Shown here one piece after another: positions 33,264-42,461 of a stretch of DNA of 64,000 nt. The notes below the pieces were generated by a model. That model did no database searches and was not told the origin of the DNA. It saw nothing but the letters and a program-made list of their open reading frames with translations. A program made the position numbers and the translations under genes. The stretch comes from Mycolicibacterium sp. YH-1. GTDB taxonomy: Bacteria > Actinomycetota > Actinomycetes > Mycobacteriales > Mycobacteriaceae. The stretch lies in NCBI RefSeq assembly GCF_022557175.1, contig NZ_CP092915.1:4712001-4776000 (forward strand), given 5' to 3'. The first letter of the stretch is position 1. Every line of letters begins with the position of its first letter.

Positions 33264-33944
33264 ATGCTCAATCGCTTCGCCACCCTGGCAGTCGCCTGTG
33301 TGTTGGCTTCCGTCGGCACCACACCCCTGGCCATGGCAGATCCCGTACCTGCGGATCCTGTGACGCCGGTCAACGCCACCAACCCCCTTCCCCCCGAGGG
33401 CGCCGTGCCGTCGGGTCCTGCCGGCGTCCTCGACACCCCGGACGGCTGGAAGCTCACCGTGGTCGGAAGTAATGAGACTCAGCTCCCGGTGGCACCGCTG
33501 ACTACGGCCATCTCGTCGCGGGAGTACCTGGTGGCGGGTACGTTCACCGGGACCATCACCGGCGGCGGCAAGACCAAGCTCACCGGCGGATCAATGGAGG
33601 CCGGCGAGCAGATCGGCTGCGGCATCATCGCCGACGAGACCGAGATCAACCCCGGTGCGAGCTTCACCCCGGGTATCGGACTCCCGTTCACCGGCAACGC
33701 CACCGGCGCATTCGGCGTCAGCCTCCAGGGCAAGGTGTACCTGAAGCCGGGCACGGTGACCACCGTCGCGATCGACAAGAAGAAGTTCAAGGGCACTTCG
33801 ACACGCATCACCATCACCGGAGTCCGCATCAAGACGGATCAGTGCGCAGGCCAGTCGTTCATCCGCTCGTACGCGACGCTGACCAGCTCGACCGACAACA
33901 CCGACGACGTCATCACCTACCTCGGCGTCACCAAGTCCGTCTAA
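33264..33944 (+). CDS. MspA-family porin, first of tandem pair
   Basis: A 226-residue outer-membrane porin precursor. The signal peptide (MLNRFATLAVACVLASVGTT, cleavage near AMAD) is followed by a proline-rich N-terminal extension (about 27-57) and then the MspA core: SSREYLVAGTFTGTI, MEAGEQIGCGI, and a C-terminal SFIRSYATLTSST. MspA-type octamers form the hydrophilic channel through the mycolic-acid outer membrane. Unlike MspA as I know it, the mature protein has two cysteines, Cys119 and Cys194, which recur at matching places in the neighbour. It heads a three-gene set with the second porin (29-bp gap) and a proline-rich secreted protein. The start is fixed by the signal peptide. Confidence 0.92.
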   Translation: MLNRFATLAVACVLASVGTTPLAMADPVPADPVTPVNATNPLPPEGAVPSGPAGVLDTPDGWKLTVVGSNETQLPVAPLTTAISSREYLVAGTFTGTITGGGKTKLTGGSMEAGEQIGCGIIADETEINPGASFTPGIGLPFTGNATGAFGVSLQGKVYLKPGTVTTVAIDKKKFKGTSTRITITGVRIKTDQCAGQSFIRSYATLTSSTDNTDDVITYLGVTKSV

Positions 33945-33973
33945 CTCCAGCCTAATTCGAACGAGAGAACCCC

Positions 33974-34651
33974 ATGTTGAACCGCCTTGCCATGGTGACG
34001 GCTGCCTGCCTCGCCATCCCGTTCGCCGCCATCTCACCGCTCGCGATTGCGGACCCCCCAATCGACCCTGCCGGCGATGTCGGTCCGCCGCCGGACACCG
34101 GCGTCGTCGCGTCGGCGCCTCCTGGCGTCGTGACGACACCCGACGGCTGGACATTGACCGTCGTGGCCAGCAATGAGACGCAACTTCCGGTTGCCCCGCT
34201 GACCACCGCGACCTCATCACGCGAGTACCTCGTCGGCGCCACGTTCCTGGGCACTGTCACCGGTAGCGGCAGCACGACGCTGTCCGGCGGAACACTGGAC
34301 GCCGGCTACCAGGTCGGCTGCGGTATCGAACTCGGCCAGGTCCGCCTGATCGGCTCGGTCGGCATCGGCACCTCGGGATCGTCGATAACCGGCGGCCTCA
34401 TCCCGACAGGCGTGACGATGCCCATCTCGGGCACCATCGAGATCCACGCCAAGCCGGGCACAGTCACCCAGGTCTCCGTCAACAAGAAGGAGTACAAGGC
34501 GGCGCCGGTTCGCGTGACGCTCAAGGACACTCACATCAAGGTCGACGGCTGCGTCGGACAGTCCTTCCTGCGGTCCTACGCCACGCTGACGAGTTCGACC
34601 ACCGACACCGATGACGTTGTCGCGTACTACGGCGTCACCAAGGCCGTGTGA
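33974..34651 (+). CDS. MspA-family porin, second of tandem pair
   Basis: A 225-residue paralogue of the preceding porin. The signal peptide (MLNRLAMVTAACLAIPFAAI, cleavage near AIAD), the shared block SNETQLPVAPLTTAxSSREYLV and the C-terminal SFLRSYATLTSST show recent common origin; the middle barrel part (residues about 118-160) has diverged most and may change the pore. Cys116 and Cys193 correspond to the cysteine pair of the first copy. ATG follows GAGAGAACCCC-type leader. It may assemble with the first copy as mixed octamers or be expressed as an alternative; sequence alone cannot tell. Confidence 0.92.
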   Translation: MLNRLAMVTAACLAIPFAAISPLAIADPPIDPAGDVGPPPDTGVVASAPPGVVTTPDGWTLTVVASNETQLPVAPLTTATSSREYLVGATFLGTVTGSGSTTLSGGTLDAGYQVGCGIELGQVRLIGSVGIGTSGSSITGGLIPTGVTMPISGTIEIHAKPGTVTQVSVNKKEYKAAPVRVTLKDTHIKVDGCVGQSFLRSYATLTSSTTDTDDVVAYYGVTKAV

Positions 34652-34659
34652 GGACTGAC

Positions 34660-35322
34660 ATGACACGGGGCAGGCTTGCGGGTCTCATCGTCGGCGCCCT
34701 CTCGGTTGGAGCGGCGGTCGCCTTCCCGGCGGCCGCCGCGGCCGACCCTCCACCGCCGCCCATCGAGCCGGGGCTGGCTCCTGCCGCACCACCGCCACCG
34801 GCGCCCGCGGTTCCTGTCATCGGAATGCCACTGGGGCCCAACGGGCTTGCGGTCCTCGCGCAGACCGGCGCACCGGAGGCCGGGCCCCTTGGCGTGCCGC
34901 CGGTCACCGGCCTGGACTCGTCCACCGTGCTCGGCCAGAACCTCGTGCCATCGGTGCCGGGTGGCGGGCCAGGCATCTCGCCGAGCCTTAACGTGTTCAA
35001 CAACGCCTACGGCCTGCCGCAGAACGAGGTGCCCTCAGCACCCGGGCAGGGCACACAGTTCGACGTGGCTCCCGGGCAGGAGAACTCCGACGTGTCACGC
35101 CGGGAGTGGCTCGGACGCTACATCGACATGTATCGCGACGGCCGACTTAGGGGTGGACTGCTCGGCCAGTCGCCGCAGGAGCAGCTTGGCCAACCACTGC
35201 CCGGCACCGCACCGCCGCCGGGAACCAACATTCCCCCGGGCCTGGTTCAGTTCCTGCCCGAGCCGCCGCCGCCTCCCGGCGAGTTGCCATCTCCCGGCGA
35301 GTTGCCGCCGCCGCCTGGCTGA
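34660..35322 (+). CDS. Proline-rich secreted protein in porin operon
   Basis: A 220-residue exported, low-complexity protein. The ATG at 34660 follows GAGG by six bases; a GTG at 34648 overlaps the porin stop and would add four residues. The signal peptide (MTRGRLAGLIVGALSVGAAV, cleavage near AAAAD) leads to proline-rich ends (PPPPPIEPG; PSPGELPPPPG) flanking a more ordered centre with SRREWLGRYIDMYRDGRLRGG, the only clearly structured piece. It has no cysteines. Its place directly after two porins suggests a cell-wall-spanning or porin-assembly role, but no function is known to me. Confidence 0.82.
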   Translation: MTRGRLAGLIVGALSVGAAVAFPAAAAADPPPPPIEPGLAPAAPPPPAPAVPVIGMPLGPNGLAVLAQTGAPEAGPLGVPPVTGLDSSTVLGQNLVPSVPGGGPGISPSLNVFNNAYGLPQNEVPSAPGQGTQFDVAPGQENSDVSRREWLGRYIDMYRDGRLRGGLLGQSPQEQLGQPLPGTAPPPGTNIPPGLVQFLPEPPPPPGELPSPGELPPPPG

Positions 35323-35346
35323 CCCCGGATTCGTTGACCGCCAGCG

Positions 35347-36918
35347 TTACTGGACCTCGAGGCTCTGCTTCACCTCGAGTCGGCGCAGCTTGCCCGAGGA
35401 CGTCCTGGGTAGGGTGCCCGGTCTGACAAAGCTCACATCCGACGGCACCACGCCGCACTCGGACGCGACCTGTTGGATCAGCGTGGACCGGGCCTGCGCC
35501 TCGTCGGGTCCGCGGAACTCGGCAACGATCACCAGCGACGGCCGGATGGTGCGCTCCCCGATGCCGACAGCCACGACGGCGCCCTCCCGGACGCCGGCCA
35601 CCTGCGCGGCAACTCGCTCGACGTCGGCGGGAAAGACGTTGCGTCCGGCGACGGTGATGATCTCCTTGGCCCGTCCGCACACGACCAGGCCACCGTCGAC
35701 GAGGTACCCCAGATCTCCGGTGGGGTACCAACTCCCTGGTTCGTGTGACTCGCCGCCGTAATACCCGGACATCATCGACGTACCGCGGATGAGGACTTCG
35801 CCGATGTCGCGCTTGCCCGCGTCGGTGGTGACGCCGTCGCGCGGTTCGATACGCACCTCCATACCGGGCACGGCATTACCCAGTATCGCGTGCCTGCGCG
35901 GCGAGGCGCCGGCATCGGTGTGCGCCACGACTTCGTCGAACCGCAGGCCGACGCCGGGTTCGGGAACGGTCACCGCACAGGTCGCCTCGGCAAGACCGTA
36001 CGACGGCGAGAGTGCGCCCGCGGAGAACCCGAAGCGCGCCATCTCCTCGGCGAAGCGCCCCGTGAGTTCACAGTCGACCGGTTCGCCGCCGTTGAGCGCG
36101 AACCGGACTGCACCGAGGTCGACGTCGGTGACGCGCCGCGAATACTTCCCGATCAGCCCGTAGGCCATGTTGGGTCCCGCGGTGACGGTGGCGCCGGACT
36201 CGGTGAGCCAGTTGAGCCACCGGAACGGCGAGGCCTGAAATGCCTTGGTCGGCGCCAGCCACACATCGGTGCCGCTGACGGCGCCCGACAGCAGGAAGCT
36301 CAGCCCCATGTCGTGATAGAGCGGTAGCCAGGAGCAGCCGGTGTCCGCGGACGTGACACCGACGCGGGCATTCAGGGCACGCGCGTTCGACAACACCGCG
36401 TCGGGCGAGAGTTGCACCGTGCGAGGCGTTCCGGTCGACCCGGCAGTGCCCTGCAGGACCGCCACCGGCGCGGCGGTGTCGGGCAACGAGAGAGTCGTCG
36501 AGCGGTCGGCGAGGGCGATGCCCGCGACGTCGCGAATCCGCGCAGGCCCCTCGCTCGCTGACAGTCCCTCGAGATACGTTCCGTTGCTCAAGACGTGGCC
36601 CACTCCGATTCCGGTGAACCGGTTCACTGTGCTTTGTGCCCACCGATCCGCATCGGCGCCGCGCACCGGCCCCGGCAGGATCGACAGGCCGGCCCCCGCG
36701 AGGAAGGCCCCGAGGATCGCCGAGATGAACTCGACCGTGGGCTCGCCCACCAGCCCGACGGCGGTCGCCTCCTGGTTGAGCAACCAGTCGGCGACGTTCT
36801 CCGCCCGGGCGTACACCTCGGGCCATGGATGGTGTGCCCACGTTCCGTCGTTGAGCACGACGAGGTCATTGCCGCTCGCGGGTAGGACCTCGGTGAGCGC
36901 TGCCGCCAAGGAGTTCAT
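35347..36918 (-). CDS. mbtM: Mycobactin long-chain fatty acyl-AMP ligase MbtM
   Basis: A 523-residue fatty-acyl-AMP ligase (FAAL), closely like M. tuberculosis MbtM/FadD33 as I remember it: the N-terminal [72 protein letters not shown] and C-terminal [19 protein letters not shown] all correspond. MbtM adenylates a long-chain fatty acid and loads it on the carrier MbtL for acylation of the mycobactin lysine. In M. tuberculosis mbtM is flanked by mbtL, mbtN and mbtK; none of these is here, so this copy is an orphan. I find no IdeR box within the 336 bp upstream (best site 9 of 19). The siderophore-uptake operon is 9 kb away. Confidence 0.9.
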   Translation of the reverse strand: MNSLAAALTEVLPASGNDLVVLNDGTWAHHPWPEVYARAENVADWLLNQEATAVGLVGEPTVEFISAILGAFLAGAGLSILPGPVRGADADRWAQSTVNRFTGIGVGHVLSNGTYLEGLSASEGPARIRDVAGIALADRSTTLSLPDTAAPVAVLQGTAGSTGTPRTVQLSPDAVLSNARALNARVGVTSADTGCSWLPLYHDMGLSFLLSGAVSGTDVWLAPTKAFQASPFRWLNWLTESGATVTAGPNMAYGLIGKYSRRVTDVDLGAVRFALNGGEPVDCELTGRFAEEMARFGFSAGALSPSYGLAEATCAVTVPEPGVGLRFDEVVAHTDAGASPRRHAILGNAVPGMEVRIEPRDGVTTDAGKRDIGEVLIRGTSMMSGYYGGESHEPGSWYPTGDLGYLVDGGLVVCGRAKEIITVAGRNVFPADVERVAAQVAGVREGAVVAVGIGERTIRPSLVIVAEFRGPDEAQARSTLIQQVASECGVVPSDVSFVRPGTLPRTSSGKLRRLEVKQSLEVQ

Positions 36919-37254
36919 GACGTCCCCATGCCGTTTGGCAGGCTATGCCGGATTTGTTCGCTATCTGTGCGCCTCGCGGCAACGACGATCGACGACAAAA
37001 AGACGGGCTCACCATGGACGATGGTCAACGATGCGACCTCTCGATACGGGCCGCCACCGGCTACTGGCAACATGCTGAGAAAATACCTGGCGAATTATCC
37101 AGAATGTCAGTTACCCCCGGCGAGCATGCTGCCGCGGGCCGCGGGCCGCCAGCAGCGTGGACCGTCAAGTTGCCGATTCGACGCCGAAATATTGACGGTG
37201 GCGACAACCCCCGATCGGTTGGGCACTTTGCTGCGCTAAATCCTTCTCGGGGCG
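36919..37254. other. Intergenic region upstream of mbtM, 336 bp
   Basis: No supported gene. It must hold the mbtM promoter. Elements seen: GGCAGGCTATGCC (about 36938-36950), a 4-bp-arm inverted repeat, and the tandem repeat CCGCGGG x2 (37132-37145) flanked by GCTGC and GCAGC (37128-37132 and 37152-37156), which could fold as a weak terminator for the dehydrogenase side. No IdeR-like site. Confidence 0.4.
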
Positions 37255-38460
37255 CTAGCCCACGTGGGGCCGCTCACGCTTGAGTTCCAGACGCGCAATC
37301 ATCCGGCGGTGCACGGCATCTGGGCCGTCGACGATCCGCAGGATGCGAGCCCATGCGTAGAAGTAGGCCAGCGGGGTGTCATCGCTGACACCCGTCGCGC
37401 CGAATATCTCGATGGCTCGATCGATCACGGCCGTGGCCACGGCGGGGGCCGCGACCTTGATGCCGGAGATCTCGCTGCGGGCGTTCGCCGCCCCGTCGCG
37501 GTCAATCAGCCACGCCGTCTTCTGGACGTACAGCCGAACCTGGTCGATCTCGATGCGCGACTTGGCGATGGCCTCTTGCACCACACCCTGATTGGCCAGT
37601 GCGGTGCCGAATGCGACGCGATTCTGTGCCCGATCGACCATGAGCGCCAACGCCCGTTCGGCCATTCCGACGGCACGCATCGCGTGGTGAATTCGGCCCG
37701 GGCCCAGCCGCGCCTGGGCGATGCTGAATCCGTCCCCCTCGTCACCGAGCAGATTGCTCACCGGGACGCGCACGTCGTCGAACACGATCTCCGAGTGTCC
37801 GTGCTGGTCTTGGTAACCGAAGATCGGCAGGTGTCGGATGATCTCGACTCCCGGGGTGTCACGGGGCACCAACACCATCGACTGCTGACGGTGCGTGGCC
37901 GCAGTCGGATCGGTCTTGCCCATGACGATGAAGATCACGCAGCGCTCGTCGGCGACCCCGGTGATCCAGGCCTTGCGGCCATTGATCACGTACTCGTCGC
38001 CGTCGCGCACGATGGAGGTCTGGATATTGGTCGCATCCGAGGACGCGACTGCCGGTTCGGTCATCGCGAATGCAGACCTGATGTGTCCGTCGCGCAACGG
38101 CGTCAACCAGCGCGCCTGCTGCTCGGGGGTACCGAAGAGATCCAGTGTCTCCATGTTTCCGGTGTCGGGCGCCTGACAGTTGATCGCTTCGGGCGCGATG
38201 ACGGGCGACCACCCGGAGATCTCGGCGACTGCGCTGTAGTCGACATTGGACAGTCCGCCGTACTCCGGCAAGAACAGGTTCCACAGTCCGCGAGCGCGTG
38301 CCGAGGCCTTGAGCTCCTCCATGACCGGCGGGTAGGAGTGCTCCCCGTGGGTCTGCAGATGATCGCGCCACACCGACTCTGCCGCGAACACCTCCTCGCG
38401 CATGAATGCCCACATCCTCTCGGATGCGTCTTGGCCGGCGGCAGAGAGTGCGAAGTCCAT
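37255..38460 (-). CDS. Acyl-CoA dehydrogenase (ACAD10/11-like)
   Basis: A 401-residue single-gene acyl-CoA dehydrogenase. FAMTEPAVASSDATNIQ is the FAD/substrate loop; GPGRIHHAMRAVGMAERAL is the helix-G region; IFGATGVSDDTPLAYFYAWARILRIVDGPDAVHR replaces the usual YEGT block with the VDGPDxVH pattern typical of the ACAD10/11 branch. In animals ACAD10/11 fuse this module to an aminoglycoside-phosphotransferase-like kinase domain and act on 4-hydroxy acids; here the kinase-like partner is the adjacent upstream gene, sharing one base (TGATG). The ATG at 38460 fits the family N-terminus MDFALSAAG; longer frames read as unrelated sequence. The pair probably removes hydroxylated acyl-CoAs by phosphorylation and elimination (inference). 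Confidence 0.92.
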   Translation of the reverse strand: MDFALSAAGQDASERMWAFMREEVFAAESVWRDHLQTHGEHSYPPVMEELKASARARGLWNLFLPEYGGLSNVDYSAVAEISGWSPVIAPEAINCQAPDTGNMETLDLFGTPEQQARWLTPLRDGHIRSAFAMTEPAVASSDATNIQTSIVRDGDEYVINGRKAWITGVADERCVIFIVMGKTDPTAATHRQQSMVLVPRDTPGVEIIRHLPIFGYQDQHGHSEIVFDDVRVPVSNLLGDEGDGFSIAQARLGPGRIHHAMRAVGMAERALALMVDRAQNRVAFGTALANQGVVQEAIAKSRIEIDQVRLYVQKTAWLIDRDGAANARSEISGIKVAAPAVATAVIDRAIEIFGATGVSDDTPLAYFYAWARILRIVDGPDAVHRRMIARLELKRERPHVG

Positions 38461-39494
38461 CAGTGTTGTCCTTTCAGGGCAGCCAGACCGGCCGCCGCGA
38501 TCCGGTCGATCTCGGCGTCGAGGTCGCCGAAGTCCTGGCCCGCCATCTGGCCGCGGGCTACCCGCTGGGCCATTCCCTGGGCTATCCCCACCAACTTGAA
38601 GTGCGCGAGTCCGACATACGCGTCGAGATCGCCGAGGTCGCATCCCGACGTCCTGGCGTAGCGATCCGCGACCTCGGCTCTTGTCGGAAACCCGGGGCTC
38701 GCCGTGAGCGAGGGGGTCAACAGGGGTTTGGGATCGCTGGCCTCAATCCAATAGACGAGAAATGTGCCCAGGTCGCACAGCGGGTCACCGAGCGTCGACA
38801 GCTCCCAGTCCAGCACGCCGCAGACCGCGGGCCGGTCGCCGAACTCGATCACGCAGTTGTCCAGTCGGTAGTCACCGTGCACCAGCGAGGGCTTCGACGA
38901 GGGGCGCCAGGCATGCTCGGCGAGCCTGCGGTGAAGTTCCGCAACGTCGGGAACGTCACGGGTTTGGGCGGCCTCGTACTGTCGCCACCAGGTGCGGACC
39001 GTGCGCTCGGCGTGATTGTCAGGACGTCCGAAGTCCGCCAGTCCGATATCGGCGACATCCAGCGCGTGGAGCGCCGCCAGAGTGTCGACGAGGCTTTCCG
39101 TGACAGCCGCGATCGCGGCCGTGTCGAAGGTCGAATCGGGCGGCAACTCATCTCGCAGCACGAGTCCGGGAATTCGCTCCATGACGTAGAAGGGCACGTC
39201 AAGAAGTCCGGGTTCCGTTTCGACCAGGACGATCGCCGGAACGGGAACGGTCGATCCAACAAGTGCCTCCTGCACGCGGACCTCTCGGCCCATGTCGTGT
39301 GCGCGCGGGAGCAGCTCGCCCGTGGGAGGGCGTCTGAGGATCAGTTCACCGGCCGGGCTGGACAGACCAAAGGTCAGATTCGACTTCCCGCCGGTGATCA
39401 GCTGCGCTTCCAGCGCCATCCAGCGATCGTCGCCCAACTGTGACGCAAGAGCCTTGCCCAGGAGTGCGGGTCGCACGAGCGTGTCGACGTTCAT
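38460..39494 (-). CDS. Aminoglycoside-phosphotransferase-like kinase (ACAD10/11 N-domain type)
   Basis: A 344-residue APH-fold kinase. GGKSNLTFGL (residues about 35-44) stands for the glycine-rich region, LVHGDYRLDNCVI holds the catalytic Asp with HxDxxxxN, and GVLDWELSTLGDPLCDLG the metal-binding Asp. WELSTLGDPLxDL is typical of the ACAD10/11 N-terminal domain and its mycobacterial stand-alone relatives, not of antibiotic resistance enzymes. The likely substrate is a hydroxyacyl-CoA. The ATG at 39494 lies six bases after the -10 box TATTAT, so the mRNA is probably leaderless. It is coupled to the dehydrogenase by TGATG and faces the XRE-TetR regulator. Confidence 0.92.
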   Translation of the reverse strand: MNVDTLVRPALLGKALASQLGDDRWMALEAQLITGGKSNLTFGLSSPAGELILRRPPTGELLPRAHDMGREVRVQEALVGSTVPVPAIVLVETEPGLLDVPFYVMERIPGLVLRDELPPDSTFDTAAIAAVTESLVDTLAALHALDVADIGLADFGRPDNHAERTVRTWWRQYEAAQTRDVPDVAELHRRLAEHAWRPSSKPSLVHGDYRLDNCVIEFGDRPAVCGVLDWELSTLGDPLCDLGTFLVYWIEASDPKPLLTPSLTASPGFPTRAEVADRYARTSGCDLGDLDAYVGLAHFKLVGIAQGMAQRVARGQMAGQDFGDLDAEIDRIAAAGLAALKGQH

Positions 39495-39588
39495 GTTCAG
39501 ATAATAGAACGTTCGATCGACTTTGCGCGCACCAGTATCCCAATTAAGCGTCTAGACAGCGCTATACCTGGTCCTTTAACCTGAACAC
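39495..39588. promoter_or_regulatory. Back-to-back leaderless promoters with palindromic operator
   Basis: On the minus strand TATTAT (39506-39501) is exactly six bases before the kinase ATG; on the plus strand TAACCT (39577-39582) is exactly six bases before the regulator ATG. Both spacings are those of leaderless mycobacterial transcripts. The palindrome GAACGTTC (39507-39514) abuts the kinase -10 box and is the best operator candidate for the XRE-TetR protein. Both start codons are preceded by CTGAAC or CTGAACAC. Confidence 0.7.
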
Positions 39589-40443
39589 ATGAGGCGGCCG
39601 GTAAACGTCGCGCACGTCGGCCAACAGGTGCTGTCGCTGCGCACCGCCCGTGGCTGGTCCATGCGCGAACTCGCCAGCCGCCTGGACGTCAGTGCCGCCA
39701 CCGTGAATGCGATCGAACACGGCCGCACCGGCATCTCGGCCGACCGCCTCAATGATCTCGCGCGCACCTTCGACGTGCCCGTGGCCACCTTGCTCGGCTC
39801 GCATGACTGCCCCGAGTCCATCGACGGCGACCCCGCGATCAGCGCGGCGATCAGCGCGTTCGTGGAGGCCGGCTATCACGGTTCGAGCATGCGCACGATC
39901 GCCGAACGGGCAGGCATGAGCCTCGCCAGCATCTACCACTACTACCCCAGCAAGCAGTCGCTCCTGGTCAAGATCCTTGACATGGCGATGGACGAACTCG
40001 ACTGGCGCTGCGCCGTCGCCATCGACGGACCCGGCGGCCCGCTGGACAGGCTGCACCGCGTGGTGGAGGCGTTAGCCCTGTTCCACACCTTGCGCGCCGA
40101 TGTCGCCTACATCGGCGCAAGCGAGATGCGAAGTTTCGAGGAACCTGAGCGAACGCGGATTGCCGCGCGGCGCAGTGCCATCCAACACCTGGTCGACCAC
40201 GAGATCCTCAGTGCCGTGAGCGAGGGATCCGCCAGCTGCGAGCGCCCACGCGAGACCGGGCGCGCCATAGCCACGATGTGCACCTCACTGCCCCAGTGGT
40301 TCGACAAGTCGGGCCCCACCGGACCAGAAACCATCGCCAGGACATACGCAGAACTGGCGCTTCGGATGATCGACACCAACCCCGCTCGCCTGCACGACGT
40401 TCTGGCCGCAGCCAACAAATCAACGAAAGGCCCTACGCAATGA
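39589..40443 (+). CDS. XRE-TetR fusion transcriptional regulator
   Basis: A 284-residue protein with two different DNA-binding domains. Residues about 8-66 are an XRE/Cro helix-turn-helix (VGQQVLSLRTARGWSMRELA, RLDVSAATVNAIEHGRTGIS, DRLNDLARTFDVPVATLL). Residues about 79-130 are a TetR domain (ISAFVEAGYHGSSMRTIA, ERAGMSLASIYHYYPSKQSLL), followed by a TetR-type ligand and dimer domain. The linker is short (SHDCPESIDGD). Such a fusion could read two half-sites or bind DNA with unusual cooperativity. It is coupled by ATGA to an SDR and divergent from the kinase/dehydrogenase pair, its likely target. The start is fixed by the leaderless promoter. Confidence 0.9.
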   Translation: MRRPVNVAHVGQQVLSLRTARGWSMRELASRLDVSAATVNAIEHGRTGISADRLNDLARTFDVPVATLLGSHDCPESIDGDPAISAAISAFVEAGYHGSSMRTIAERAGMSLASIYHYYPSKQSLLVKILDMAMDELDWRCAVAIDGPGGPLDRLHRVVEALALFHTLRADVAYIGASEMRSFEEPERTRIAARRSAIQHLVDHEILSAVSEGSASCERPRETGRAIATMCTSLPQWFDKSGPTGPETIARTYAELALRMIDTNPARLHDVLAAANKSTKGPTQ

Positions 40444-41204
40444 CAGTTTTGGATCGATTCCGGCTCGACGACAAGGTTGTCATCATCACCGGCGCCTCAT
40501 CGGGCCTTGGCGTCTCATTTGCCGAAGCCTTCGCGCAGGCCGGCGCCGATGTGGTGCTGGCCGCCCGGCGTGCCGAAAAACTCGGCGATACAGCTGATCT
40601 CGTCCGATCCGCGGGCCGGCGCGCACTCTCCGTGGCGACCGACGTCTCGGACTCCGCTCAATGCGACGCACTGGTCGATGCCGCGGTCAAGGAGTTCGGC
40701 CGCGTCGACATCCTCGTGAACAACGCCGGCGTGGGCACAGCGGTGCCCGCAGTCCGTGAGACCGACGAGCAGTTTCGCTCGGTCATCGACGTCAACCTGA
40801 ACGGCTCGTTCTGGGCCGCGCGGGCGTGCGGTCGGGTCATGCAGCCTGGAAGCTCCGTCATCAATGTCTCGAGCATCCTCGGCCTGACCACCGCGGGCCT
40901 GCCGCAGGCCGCGTACAGCGCGAGCAAGGCGGCCGTCGTTGGCCTCACCCGCGACCTCGCTCAGCAATGGGGTGCGCGAAAGGGCATACGCGTCAACGCC
41001 GTAGCCCCGGGATTCTTCAAGTCGGAGATGACCGACGAGTACGCCCCCGAATACCTTGAGACCGTGATGGCCAATCGCGTCGTCATGGGACGGATGGGCG
41101 ATCCCGGCGAACTCGCGGCGACGCTGGTGTGGCTCGCCTCCGATGCGGGTGGCTACGTCACCGGCCAGACCATCGTCGTCGACGGCGGAGTAACGATCAC
41201 CTAG
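40440..41204 (+). CDS. Classical short-chain dehydrogenase/reductase
   Basis: A 254-residue NAD(P)-dependent SDR of the FabG-like classical type. TGASSGLG (residues 19-26) binds the cofactor, NNAGVG the adenine pocket, and the catalytic set is Ser (NVSSILG) with YSASK. The C-terminal GQTIVVDGGVTIT is standard. It lacks the mycofactocin-type N-terminal signature of the SDR at 3124. The ATG at 40440 is in an ATGA with the XRE-TetR gene, so enzyme and regulator are made together. It may oxidise or reduce the hydroxy-acyl intermediate handled by the kinase/dehydrogenase pair on the other strand (inference). Confidence 0.94.
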   Translation: MTVLDRFRLDDKVVIITGASSGLGVSFAEAFAQAGADVVLAARRAEKLGDTADLVRSAGRRALSVATDVSDSAQCDALVDAAVKEFGRVDILVNNAGVGTAVPAVRETDEQFRSVIDVNLNGSFWAARACGRVMQPGSSVINVSSILGLTTAGLPQAAYSASKAAVVGLTRDLAQQWGARKGIRVNAVAPGFFKSEMTDEYAPEYLETVMANRVVMGRMGDPGELAATLVWLASDAGGYVTGQTIVVDGGVTIT

Positions 41205-41213
41205 TTCGCCACG

Positions 41214-42457
<1,244 letters not shown>

Positions 42458-42461
<4 letters not shown>

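Noticed and set aside
36930..36955. AGGCTA core before mbtM as an IdeR box
   Set aside because: Only 9 of 19 positions match in either orientation, far below the two boxes of the uptake operon.
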